Shown here: positions 15,518 through 22,814 of the stretch, piece after piece | How the letters are laid out: every line of letters starts with the position of its first letter | How positions within the stretch are numbered: the stretch's first letter is position 1 | DNA from: JAHEFX01 sp964614585 | Lineage (GTDB): Bacteria > Actinomycetota > Acidimicrobiia > Spongiisociales > JAENVV01 | Direction of reading: 5' to 3' | Assembly: GCA_964614585.1 (NCBI GenBank) | Contig: CAZTLW010000003.1 | Span: forward strand, 1 to 48,485 | DNA: 48,485 nt | Position numbers and translations under genes: made by a program | The notes under the pieces: generated by a model | Databases searched by the model: none | What the model was told of the DNA's origin: nothing | Seen by the model: only the letters and a program-made list of their open reading frames with translations

Positions 15518-17509
15518 ATGCGCCCGCTCCTCCTCGTCGTCCTCATGGCCGTCGGCGCGTGCACCCTGCCCGGGTCCGGGGCCGACGAGCCGTCGTCGAC
15601 GTCGGCTCCCGAGGCGGCGCCCACCGGGTTCGACGCCCCGGTCGAGGCGCCCGCGTCGGCCTACCGGGCTCCCGAGTTCCCCCAGGGCCTCGATTGGATC
15701 AACACCGACCGGCCGCTGGCGCTCGCCGACCTGGCGGGCAAGATCGTGCTGCTCGACTTCTGGACCTCGGGGTGCGTCAACTGCCTCAATGTCATCCCCG
15801 ACGTCGAGCGCCTGCTCGAGGAGTACCCCGACGAACTCGTGGTGGTCGGCGTCCACTCGGGCAAGTTCGACGCCGAGCGGGAGACCGACGCCATCCGCGA
15901 GTTCGTGCTCCAGCACGGGATTCGCCACCCGGTCGTCAACGATGCTGCCTTCGAGGTGTGGGGGGCCTACCAGGTGCGGGCATGGCCGACCGCGTGGCTC
16001 ATCGGGCCCGACGGAGCGTTGGTGGGCCGCCACGAGGGCGAGGGGGTGTACGAGGTCGTGCAGCCGGTCATCGAGGAGGTGCTCGCCACGCGGGGCGAGC
16101 TCGTCGACACCCGGCCGTTCGGCTTCGCTCCCGAGCAGCGGTTGTCGACCGTGCTGTCCTACCCGTCGAAGCTGGCGGTGGACGGGCCCCGTGATCGGCT
16201 CTACGTGGCGGACACCGGCCACCACCAGGTGGTGGTCGTCGAGTTGTCGACCGGGCAGGTGCTCGACGTCATCGGCTCCGGGACGCCTGGCTATCGCGAC
16301 GGGGGGAGCGACGAGGCGGCGTTCGACGGACCCCGCGGCCTCGCCGTCTCGCCTGCCGGGGAGGTGTTGTTCGTCGCCGACACCGGCACCCACACCATCC
16401 GGGCCGTCGACGTCGAGACCGGCCTCGTGACGACCCTGGCGGGGACGGGACGACAGGGGTCGTGGCCGCCGCGCGGGGGCCCGGCCGGCGCCACGCCGCT
16501 CCATTCCCCGTGGGATCTCGAACTCGTCGACGACACCCTCGTGGTGGCGATGGCCGGTTCCCACCAGCTTTGGGCCCTCGACCTGACCGACCTCACCATC
16601 GGGCCGTGGGCCGGGTCGGGCCGCGAGGCCACCACCGGCGGCCCGCGTCGGGGGGCCGCCCTCGCCCAACCCTCGGGGCTGGCCTCCGACGGTGATCGCA
16701 TCTGGTTCGCCGATGCCGAGTCGAGCAGCATCCGGGTCGTCACCGACGACGAGGTCCGCCTGGTCGCCGGCGCCGCCGACGACCTCTTCACCTTCGGCCT
16801 CGACGATGGCGTCGGCGCCGATGCCCGCCTCCAGCACCCACTCGGCGTGGCCTGGGACGGCGAGACGCTCTGGGTGGCCGACACGTACAACTCGGCGATC
16901 CGCGCCATCGATCCGGCCACGGGGGCCACCACGACCCTCGCCGGGGGCGAGGCGGGCTGGGCCGATGGCCCGGACCCCGCGTTCGACCAGCCCGGCGGCA
17001 TCGAGGTCTGGGACGGCCGCCTGCTCGTGGCCGACACCAACAACCATTCGATCCGCATCGTCGATCCGACGACGGGGGCGGCCGACACGCTGGTCCTCGC
17101 CGGCATCGAACGGTTCCGGACGCCCACCGAGGACGGCATCGTGGCGGTCGCACCGGTCGTCCTCGCCGACGGTGCCGTCACCATCACGCTCGACGTGGAC
17201 TTCCCGGCGGGGTTCAAGGTGAACCCCGACGCCCCGGCCTCCTTCGTGTGGGGCGGCGATGCCGGGGTCGTGACGCCCGCCGACACCTCGGTCGTGGCGC
17301 CGGAGTTCCCGATCAGCTTCGGTTTCGAGCCCACGGGGCCCGGGGTGCTGGTCGGCGAGGTGGGCATCGTGTACTGCGAGGAGGGGCGGGAGTCGATCTG
17401 CCTCTTCGAGGAGGTGCGGTTCGAGGTGCCCGTGGCGATCGACCCGGCCGGTGGCTCGTCGATCGACATCGTCCACGAGGTCAACCTGCCCGGCGGTCTC
17501 CTGCCCTGA
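15518..17509 (+). CDS. NHLRC2-like lipoprotein: thioredoxin-like domain plus NHL repeats
   Basis: A 663-residue precursor with a short signal peptide and lipobox AVGAC (lipid Cys15), so it should be anchored outside the membrane. Residues 55-190 form a TlpA/thioredoxin-like domain with the redox pair Cys86-Val-Asn-Cys89 (SGCVNC). Residues about 205-535 are NHL-type beta-propeller repeats (LYVADTGHHQVVVVE, LFVADTGTHTIRAVD, LWVADTYNSAIRAID, LLVADTNNHSIRIVD). A C-terminal beta-domain has two further cysteines (VYCEEG...ICLF). The whole order matches animal NHLRC2 and its bacterial relatives, whose function is poorly known. A weak -10 box (CACACT, 15505-15510) lies 7 nt before the ATG. Confidence 0.85.
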   Translation: MRPLLLVVLMAVGACTLPGSGADEPSSTSAPEAAPTGFDAPVEAPASAYRAPEFPQGLDWINTDRPLALADLAGKIVLLDFWTSGCVNCLNVIPDVERLLEEYPDELVVVGVHSGKFDAERETDAIREFVLQHGIRHPVVNDAAFEVWGAYQVRAWPTAWLIGPDGALVGRHEGEGVYEVVQPVIEEVLATRGELVDTRPFGFAPEQRLSTVLSYPSKLAVDGPRDRLYVADTGHHQVVVVELSTGQVLDVIGSGTPGYRDGGSDEAAFDGPRGLAVSPAGEVLFVADTGTHTIRAVDVETGLVTTLAGTGRQGSWPPRGGPAGATPLHSPWDLELVDDTLVVAMAGSHQLWALDLTDLTIGPWAGSGREATTGGPRRGAALAQPSGLASDGDRIWFADAESSSIRVVTDDEVRLVAGAADDLFTFGLDDGVGADARLQHPLGVAWDGETLWVADTYNSAIRAIDPATGATTTLAGGEAGWADGPDPAFDQPGGIEVWDGRLLVADTNNHSIRIVDPTTGAADTLVLAGIERFRTPTEDGIVAVAPVVLADGAVTITLDVDFPAGFKVNPDAPASFVWGGDAGVVTPADTSVVAPEFPISFGFEPTGPGVLVGEVGIVYCEEGRESICLFEEVRFEVPVAIDPAGGSSIDIVHEVNLPGGLLP

Positions 17510-17531
17510 CCGAGTCCCGGTCTCGGGCCGG

Positions 17532-17537
17532 TATCGT
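17532..17537 (+). promoter_or_regulatory. predicted -10 box (TATCGT), leaderless type
   Basis: TATCGT, then 7 nt, then the GTG at 17545. It sets the start of the sirtuin. Confidence 0.5.
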
Positions 17538-17544
17538 CGGACGC

Positions 17545-18255
17545 GTGGAACGGGCGCAGGCCATCGTCCGGGATGCCGACCTCGTCGTGAGCTTCAGCGG
17601 GGCCGGCCTCTCCCAGGAATCCGGAATCCCGACCTTTCGGGATGCCGACGGGATCTGGACGACGGTCGACCCCCTGAAGATGGCGTCGGTCGAGGGCTTC
17701 CTCGCCGATCCGGAGACCGTCATCGACTGGTACGACGAGCGGCGCCTCTACATGGCCGCCAGGCGGCCCAACCCGGCCCATCGTGCCCTCGCCGCCACCC
17801 CCGGCATGGTCCACATCACCCAGAACATGGACAACCTGCTCGAGCGCGCCGGTGCCGGCGACGTCATCCACCTCCACGGCACCATCGACCGCGACCACTG
17901 CCAGGACCGGTGTGGGCACGAGGAGGCCATCGACCCGGCCCATCCACCGGGCCTCCGCCACTGCCCCGAGTGCGGGGCGCTCATGCGGCCGTCGGTGGTC
18001 TGGTTCGGGGAGATGCTCCCCCAGCGGGAGTGGTTCCGGGCGCAGGCGGCGATGCTCGCCGCCGACGTGGTCATCGTCGTCGGCACCTCCGGCGAGGTGT
18101 ACCCGGCGGCCGGCCTCATCGACCTGGCCCACGACCAGGGAGCCCGGGTGATCGTCGTCAATCCCGAGCCGACCCCGGCCGCCGCCATCGCCGACGCCGA
18201 CCTGCGTGGCACTGCGGGCGCCGTCATCCCCGAACTGCTCTCGGCCCGGACGTGA
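17545..18255 (+). CDS. cobB: NAD-dependent protein deacylase (sirtuin, CobB type)
   Basis: Removes acyl groups from lysines using NAD. The 236 residues hold the complete sirtuin set: GAGLSQESGIPTFR (19-32), TQNMDNLLERAG (92-103), catalytic His111 in HLHG, zinc ligands Cys119, Cys123, Cys140 and Cys143, and GTSGEVYPAAG and VNPEPTP for NAD. Tyr63 and Arg66 (YDER) stand where the Tyr/Arg pair of class III enzymes (SIRT5, CobB) binds succinyl or malonyl groups, so desuccinylation or demalonylation is possible as well as deacetylation. The stop overlaps the GTG of the PLP enzyme downstream (GTGA), which ties it to an unusual operon with a CCAEP-tail radical SAM protein. Confidence 0.92.
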   Translation: MERAQAIVRDADLVVSFSGAGLSQESGIPTFRDADGIWTTVDPLKMASVEGFLADPETVIDWYDERRLYMAARRPNPAHRALAATPGMVHITQNMDNLLERAGAGDVIHLHGTIDRDHCQDRCGHEEAIDPAHPPGLRHCPECGALMRPSVVWFGEMLPQREWFRAQAAMLAADVVIVVGTSGEVYPAAGLIDLAHDQGARVIVVNPEPTPAAAIADADLRGTAGAVIPELLSART

Positions 18256-19493
18256 CCCTCGACGTCGGCGCCTGGCGGTCGCGCTTCCCGGCGCTGGAGC
18301 GGTCCCTGGACGGTCGGCCGGTGGCCTGGTTCGACGGCCCCGGTGGTGCCCAGGTCCCCCGATCGGTCGTGACGGCCATCGGTGACGTGCTCACCCGCGG
18401 GGTGTCGAACCTCGGTGGCGCCTACCCGCCGTCGGAGGAGGCCGAGGCCATCGTCGCGGGGGCGCGGGCGGCGGTCGCCGACCTGGTGGGGGCGGCCGGT
18501 CCCGAGGCGATCGCATTCGGACCCAACATGACCACCCTCAACCTCGCCCTCGCCCGGGCGCTCTCGGCGGACTGGGGTCCCGGCGACGAGGTCGTCGTCA
18601 CCCGGCTCGACCACGACGCCAACATCTCGCCGTGGCTCCTCGCGGCCCGCCGCACCGGGGCGACGGTGCGGTGGGTCGACATGGACCCCGACGATGGCTG
18701 TTCGCTCGCCGACGTCGAGCCGATGCTCTCGGACCGGACGAAGGTGGTGGCGGTCACCCACGCCTCCAACGTGGTCGGCACCATTCCCGACGTGGCGGCG
18801 GTGTGCGCCGCCGCGCGCTCGGTCGGTGCCACCAGCGTCGTCGACGCCGTGCACCACGTCCCGCACGCCCCGACCGACATGGCGGCGATCGGATGTGACG
18901 CGCTCCTGTGCTCGGCCTACAAGTTCCACGGTCCCCACATGGGCGTCATGGCGCTGGCGCCGAACCGCTGGGATCTCGTGCCCGAGCGCATTCGCCCCGC
19001 CCCCGACCACCAGCCGGGGTGGTGGGAGACCGGCACCCAGAGCTTCGAGGCGCTCGCCGGCGTCACCGCGGCGATCGACGAGCTGGTCTCGATCGGGTCG
19101 GGACCGTCCCGGCGGGCGCGTCTCGTGGACGCCCTCGGTCGGATCCACGCCCACACCGACGAGCTCACCGTCCGCTTCCTCGATGGCCTTCGGGACCTCC
19201 CGTCGATCCGCCTCTTCGGCATCGACGACGACCGGCCGCGCACCCCGACCTTCGCGCTGGAGGTCGCCGGCCGTGACCCCGGCGAGGTGGCGACCGAGCT
19301 CGGCCGGCGGGGCCTCTTCGTCGGCCATGGTGACTTCTACGGCCCCGAGGTGGTCCGTCGGCTCGATCGGGCGGATCGTGGGGTCGTGCGGGTGGGCTTC
19401 GTCTCCTACACCGACCGCGGCGAGGTCGACCGGCTGCTCGAGGCCCTGGCGGGGCTCGCCCCGGCCTCGGGGACAGCGCCCGCCGCTCGGTAG
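18252..19493 (+). CDS. cysteine desulfurase-like PLP protein (class V aminotransferase fold)
   Basis: A 413-residue fold-type I PLP enzyme. The N-terminal VAWFDGPGGAQVPRSVV and the middle VVDAVHHVPHAPTDM and CSAYKFHGPHMGVM are typical of the group named cysteine desulfurase-like protein (VC1184 subfamily); Lys224 in AYKFHG is the PLP lysine. The mobile catalytic-Cys loop of true IscS/SufS enzymes is not evident, so desulfurase activity should not be assumed. The GTG start overlaps the sirtuin stop by four bases. Its TAG stop is the first half of the -10 box of the next gene. Substrate and product are unknown, but the tight link to a radical SAM protein suggests a shared pathway. Confidence 0.85.
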   Translation: MTLDVGAWRSRFPALERSLDGRPVAWFDGPGGAQVPRSVVTAIGDVLTRGVSNLGGAYPPSEEAEAIVAGARAAVADLVGAAGPEAIAFGPNMTTLNLALARALSADWGPGDEVVVTRLDHDANISPWLLAARRTGATVRWVDMDPDDGCSLADVEPMLSDRTKVVAVTHASNVVGTIPDVAAVCAAARSVGATSVVDAVHHVPHAPTDMAAIGCDALLCSAYKFHGPHMGVMALAPNRWDLVPERIRPAPDHQPGWWETGTQSFEALAGVTAAIDELVSIGSGPSRRARLVDALGRIHAHTDELTVRFLDGLRDLPSIRLFGIDDDRPRTPTFALEVAGRDPGEVATELGRRGLFVGHGDFYGPEVVRRLDRADRGVVRVGFVSYTDRGEVDRLLEALAGLAPASGTAPAAR

Positions 19494-19496
19494 CCT
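19491..19496 (+). promoter_or_regulatory. predicted -10 box (TAGCCT) built on the upstream stop codon
   Basis: The TAG stop of the PLP enzyme (19491-19493) continues as TAGCCT, followed by 7 nt and the GTG at 19504. The radical SAM gene could thus be transcribed alone as a leaderless mRNA as well as with the operon. Confidence 0.5.
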
Positions 19497-19503
19497 GCAC
19501 CGG

Positions 19504-20868
19504 GTGCGGGTCCTCCTCTGTTCCACCTACGAGCTCGGCCACCAGCCCCTCGGGCTGGCGTCCCCGGCGTCCGAGCTCCTGGCGGCCGGCCACGAGGTGC
19601 GCGTCCGCGACCTCTCGCTCGACGCCCTCGACCCCGCCGACGTCGTCTGGGCGGACCGGGTGGCGATCTCGGTGCCGATGCACACGGCCCGTCGGTTGGC
19701 GGCCGACGTCGCCCGCGACCTCACCCGGCGTCGACCCGACCTCCCGATCGCCTTCTACGGGCTCTACGCCACGGTGGCCACGGACGAGGCCCGGGCGGCG
19801 GGGGCGTCGGCGTTCATCGCCGGCGAGTACGAGGACGCGTTGGTGGACTGGGTCGCCGACGCCGGGCCCGTCGAGACGGTCGAGACCGGCCGGCGCCGCC
19901 ACCGCATCCCGGTCCGTGCGGATCTCGCCCCGCTGGATCGCTATGCCCGCCTCGCGATCGCGGGCGAGGAACGCCCGGCGGGCTACGTCGAGGCCAGCCG
20001 GGGTTGCCGGCACCGCTGTCGGCATTGCCCGCTCCCGACGGTCTACGACGGCCGCTATCGGATCGTCGCCCGGGATGTCGTCGTCGCCGATGCGCTCGCC
20101 CAGGTCGAGCGGGGCGCTCGCCACCTGACGTTCGGCGACCCGGACTTCCTCAACGGCCCCGCCCACGCGGTGCGGGTCCTGGAGGCGGTGGCGGAGGCCG
20201 CTCCCGAGGTGACCATGGACGTGACGGTCAAGGTGGAGCACCTCCTCGCCCACCGGGACCTGCTCGGAGCGATGGCCGACGCCGGCGTCGTCTTCGTGGT
20301 GAGCGCCTTCGAGCACGTCGACGACGCCATCCTCGAGATCCTCGACAAGGGCCACACCGCCGCCGACATGGCGAAGGCGGTCGACCTCGTGCGGGCTGCC
20401 GGGATGGAGATCCGTCCGACGTGGCTGCCATTCACGCCCTGGACGACCCGTCGCCGACTCGCCGACCTCGTCCGGTTCATCGCCGACCACGACCTCTGGG
20501 GCGCCACCGACCCCGTGCAGTTGACGATCCGCCTCCTGCTGCCCGACGGCTCGCTGCTCGCCGACCACCCGGCGATGGTGCCGCACCTGGTCGGCGACGA
20601 CCCGCTGGCGCTCGGCAGCGCCTGGGTGCACCCCGACCCGGGTCTCGACGAGCTCGCCGCCCGCCTCGCCGCCCTCGCCGACGCGGCGACGGGGGAGGGG
20701 CGGTGCGAACGCGACGTGTTGGCCCTGCTCGTGGCGGCCATCGCCGAGGCGACCGGGGAGGACCTTCCCGCGGTCCCCGAGCAGATCGAGGGCATCGGCC
20801 TGACCGAGTCCTGGTTCTGCTGCGCCGAACCCACCAGCGCCCAGGTGTCGCTGCTCGGCGTGGACTGA
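19504..20868 (+). CDS. CCAEP-tail radical SAM protein (Cys form of the CUAEP/CCAEP family)
   Basis: A 454-residue radical SAM enzyme. Residues 1-110 form a Rossmann-like, B12-binding-type domain (RVLLCSTYELGHQPLGLA), but no DxHxxG cobalamin motif is seen. The 4Fe-4S motif is Cys168-x3-Cys172-x2-Cys175 (GCRHRCRHC), followed by LTFGDPDFLNG and VKVEHLL strands of the TIM barrel. The C-terminus ends in WFCCAEPTSAQVSL, with Cys439-Cys440-Ala-Glu-Pro. I recognise this as the tail that defines a family called CUAEP/CCAEP-tail radical SAM, in which one Cys is selenocysteine in some species; here both codons are TGC. The reaction is not known. It follows the PLP enzyme by 10 nt in an operon that also includes a sirtuin. 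Confidence 0.88.
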   Translation: MRVLLCSTYELGHQPLGLASPASELLAAGHEVRVRDLSLDALDPADVVWADRVAISVPMHTARRLAADVARDLTRRRPDLPIAFYGLYATVATDEARAAGASAFIAGEYEDALVDWVADAGPVETVETGRRRHRIPVRADLAPLDRYARLAIAGEERPAGYVEASRGCRHRCRHCPLPTVYDGRYRIVARDVVVADALAQVERGARHLTFGDPDFLNGPAHAVRVLEAVAEAAPEVTMDVTVKVEHLLAHRDLLGAMADAGVVFVVSAFEHVDDAILEILDKGHTAADMAKAVDLVRAAGMEIRPTWLPFTPWTTRRRLADLVRFIADHDLWGATDPVQLTIRLLLPDGSLLADHPAMVPHLVGDDPLALGSAWVHPDPGLDELAARLAALADAATGEGRCERDVLALLVAAIAEATGEDLPAVPEQIEGIGLTESWFCCAEPTSAQVSLLGVD

Positions 20869-20880
20869 GGCCAGGACCTC

Positions 20881-20903
20881 GGTACTCCAGTAGCTGGTAC
20901 TCC
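20881..20903. repeat. short direct repeat GGTACTCC x2
   Basis: GGTACTCC occurs at 20881-20888 and 20896-20903, 15 bp apart, with CCAG-TAG-CTGG inverted between them. It lies between the radical SAM stop and the promoter of the next operon, so it could be an operator or part of a terminator. Confidence 0.4.
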
Positions 20904-20915
20904 TGATTCGATCCC

Positions 20916-20948
20916 TTGCGCGAAAGCACTTTGTCTAGTAAAGTGCTT
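20916..20948 (+). promoter_or_regulatory. promoter with overlapping palindromic operator
   Basis: TTGCGC (20916-20921) and TAAAGT (20939-20944) are spaced 17 nt apart, and the ATG at 20953 follows 8 nt after the -10, so the mRNA is probably leaderless. A perfect 9-bp inverted repeat, AAGCACTTT (20924-20932) and AAAGTGCTT (20940-20948) around GTCTAGT, covers the spacer, the -10 and the start site. A bound repressor would block polymerase. The winged-helix regulator encoded second in this operon is the obvious candidate. Confidence 0.7.
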
Positions 20949-20952
20949 GGCG

Positions 20953-21552
20953 ATGGATGAGCACACCGACGAGCCGGGCCTCGATCCCGACGACACCCGC
21001 CTCGATCCCGACGACCTCGCCGAACGGTTGGCGGACGTCCGGCGGATCCGGGCGGCGACGCGGGCCTCGGTGCTCACGGCCGGGTGGGTGGCCCTGGTGG
21101 TGTGGGGGCTCGTGTTCCTGGGGTCGGTGCCCCTCGCCTTCGCCCTCGACGGCGATCTCGGCGCCTATTGGATCGTCGCCGCGCCGGTGGGCGCCGTCGT
21201 GTCGTTCGTCGCCGGCTCGCGCCAGGAGATGCAGACCACCGAGTCGGCCTGGCCCTACCTCGTCATCGGCGCCGGCATGTTCGTGGGGGCGTTCGGGGCG
21301 TTCTTCCTGTTCGCCGGCACGGCGGCCATCGGCGTCTGGGGACTCGTTCTCACGGCGGGGTTCGCCGCGATCGCCCTGCTGGATCGGCAACGGGTCGTGG
21401 CGGGCGCCGTGGCGGCGGTCGGCGTCTGGGGCCTCGTCGTGTGGTGGGCGGTCGGCCCCGGCGACCAGGACGTGCTGTACACCGCGATGGCGACGGCGCT
21501 CGGGGCACTGCTCGTGGGCGTGGGTGCGGCGCTCCGAATGGTGCGATCGTGA
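20953..21552 (+). CDS. six-segment membrane protein of unknown function
   Basis: A 199-residue protein with an acidic, Asp-rich N-terminus (residues 1-35, with LDPDD repeated) followed by about six hydrophobic segments (for example SVLTAGWVALVVWGLVFLGS, AVAAVGVWGLVVWWAVG). No family motif was recognised. It is first in the operon under the palindromic promoter, and its stop overlaps the GTG of the regulator. Such membrane proteins often sit beside this type of winged-helix regulator, and it may sense or take part in the activity of the ABC transporter that follows. The first ATG is at 20953; another ATG at 20957 is out of frame. Confidence 0.75.
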   Translation: MDEHTDEPGLDPDDTRLDPDDLAERLADVRRIRAATRASVLTAGWVALVVWGLVFLGSVPLAFALDGDLGAYWIVAAPVGAVVSFVAGSRQEMQTTESAWPYLVIGAGMFVGAFGAFFLFAGTAAIGVWGLVLTAGFAAIALLDRQRVVAGAVAAVGVWGLVVWWAVGPGDQDVLYTAMATALGALLVGVGAALRMVRS

Positions 21553-21866
21553 CCGAGGGGGCGATGCCCGTCGTGGACGAGACGGTCCACCAGCGGACGA
21601 GACTCGGCATCCTCACCATGCTCGCCGAGGTGGGCTCGGCCTCGTTCACCCACCTCCGGGACACGCTGGGACTGAGCGACGGCAACCTGAGCCGTCACCT
21701 GCGGGTGCTGGAGGAGGCCGGGTACGTCCGCATCGACAAGACGTTTCGAGGTCGCACGCCGCACACCGCGGTGGCGGCGACCGACGAGGGCCGGGCCGCG
21801 CTGGCGGGCTACCTCACGGCCCTCGAGGACATGATCGAACGGCTGCGCTCGACGCAGCCGGAGTGA
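21549..21866 (+). CDS. winged helix-turn-helix transcriptional regulator (HTH_34-like)
   Basis: A 105-residue DNA-binding protein. VHQRTRLGILTMLAEVG, FTHLRDTLGLSDGNLSRHLRVLEEAGYVRI and FRGRTPHTAVAATDEGRAAL are the helices and wing of the small winged-helix family often written HTH_34. The recognition helix is SDGNLSRHLRVLE. No metal- or ligand-binding cysteines are seen. The GTG overlaps the stop of the membrane protein before it, and an ABC transporter follows. It most likely represses its own operon by binding the palindrome at 20924-20948. Confidence 0.88.
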   Translation: MTEGAMPVVDETVHQRTRLGILTMLAEVGSASFTHLRDTLGLSDGNLSRHLRVLEEAGYVRIDKTFRGRTPHTAVAATDEGRAALAGYLTALEDMIERLRSTQPE

Positions 21867-21877
21867 CGGGAGGACGT

Positions 21878-22813
21878 ATGGACACCGTGTTGGCCTGTGA
21901 GGGCCTCGTCAAGCACTTCGACGAGTTGACGGCCGTCGGCGGCGTGAGCCTCGACATCGCGGCCGGGGAGACCTACGGCCTGCTCGGGCCGAACGGCGCC
22001 GGGAAGACGACGACCATCAGCATGATCTGCGGCTTGCTCGAGCGCGATGCGGGGACGGTCCACGTTGCCGGCGAGCCCATCGACGTCAACACCGTCGCCG
22101 CTCGGGCGGCCATTGGCTACGTGCCCCAGGAGATCGCCGTCTACCCCGACCTGACCGGACGCGAGAACCTGCGGTTCTTCGGCCGGCTCAACGGGCTGGA
22201 GCGCGACGAACTCGACCGGCGGGTCGACGAGGTGCTCGAGATCGTCGGCCTCACCGAGCGCGCCAAGGACAAGGCCGAGGAGTACTCCGGCGGCATGCAG
22301 CGACGCCTCAACATCGGTGCCGGAATGCTCCACCACCCGAAGCTGCTCATCCTCGACGAGCCCACCGTGGGCGTCGATCCCCAGAGCCGCAACGCCATCC
22401 TCGACTCGGTCGAAGACCTCGGCGGCGAGGGCATGGCCGTGCTCTACACCACCCACTACATGGAGGAGGCCGAGCGCCTCTGTGACCGGGTCGGGATCAT
22501 CGACAACGGCTCCATCGTCGCCGAGGGCACCCGGCGCGAACTCACGGCGCTGGTCGGCTCGGTGGACACGGTGGTGGTGGACGTCACGGGTGGCGACGGG
22601 ATGCTCGAGCGGTTGTCGGCACTCGACGGCGTCGTCGAGGCGACCCTCGACCGGGACCGGCTCACGGTGCTGGTCCCCGAGGCCGGGGCGCGGCTCGCCG
22701 AGTTGTTGGCCGCCGTGTCGGCGGGCGGTGCCTCGGTGCGCGGCGTGCAGGTGACCGAGCCCGACCTCGAGGCGGTCTTCCTGCACCTCACCGGCAAGGC
22801 CCTGCGGGACTGA
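21878..22813 (+). CDS. ABC-2 type transporter ATP-binding protein
   Basis: The 311-residue ATPase of an export-type ABC system. Walker A is GPNGAGKTT, the Q-loop ends in YVPQEIAVYPDLT, the signature is YSGGMQRRL, Walker B is LLILDEPTVGVD and the H-loop TTHYMEEA. A C-terminal extension of about 90 residues (VDTVVVDVTGGDGMLERL...) is typical of drug/antibiotic-type (DrrA/CcmA-like) ATPases. A ribosome site GGGAGG precedes the ATG. Two permease genes follow with 1-bp and 0-bp gaps, so this ATPase probably drives their heterodimer. Substrate unknown. Confidence 0.9.
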   Translation: MDTVLACEGLVKHFDELTAVGGVSLDIAAGETYGLLGPNGAGKTTTISMICGLLERDAGTVHVAGEPIDVNTVAARAAIGYVPQEIAVYPDLTGRENLRFFGRLNGLERDELDRRVDEVLEIVGLTERAKDKAEEYSGGMQRRLNIGAGMLHHPKLLILDEPTVGVDPQSRNAILDSVEDLGGEGMAVLYTTHYMEEAERLCDRVGIIDNGSIVAEGTRRELTALVGSVDTVVVDVTGGDGMLERLSALDGVVEATLDRDRLTVLVPEAGARLAELLAAVSAGGASVRGVQVTEPDLEAVFLHLTGKALRD

Positions 22814-22814
22814 G

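Noticed and set aside
14315..17476. 1053-codon minus-strand frame
   Set aside because: Antisense of nfuA and the NHL lipoprotein; composition is typical of high-GC shadow frames.
20815..20868. Selenocysteine codon in the CUAEP-type tail
   Set aside because: Both tail codons are TGC and the frame is closed by a normal TGA after the tail, so this is the Cys form.
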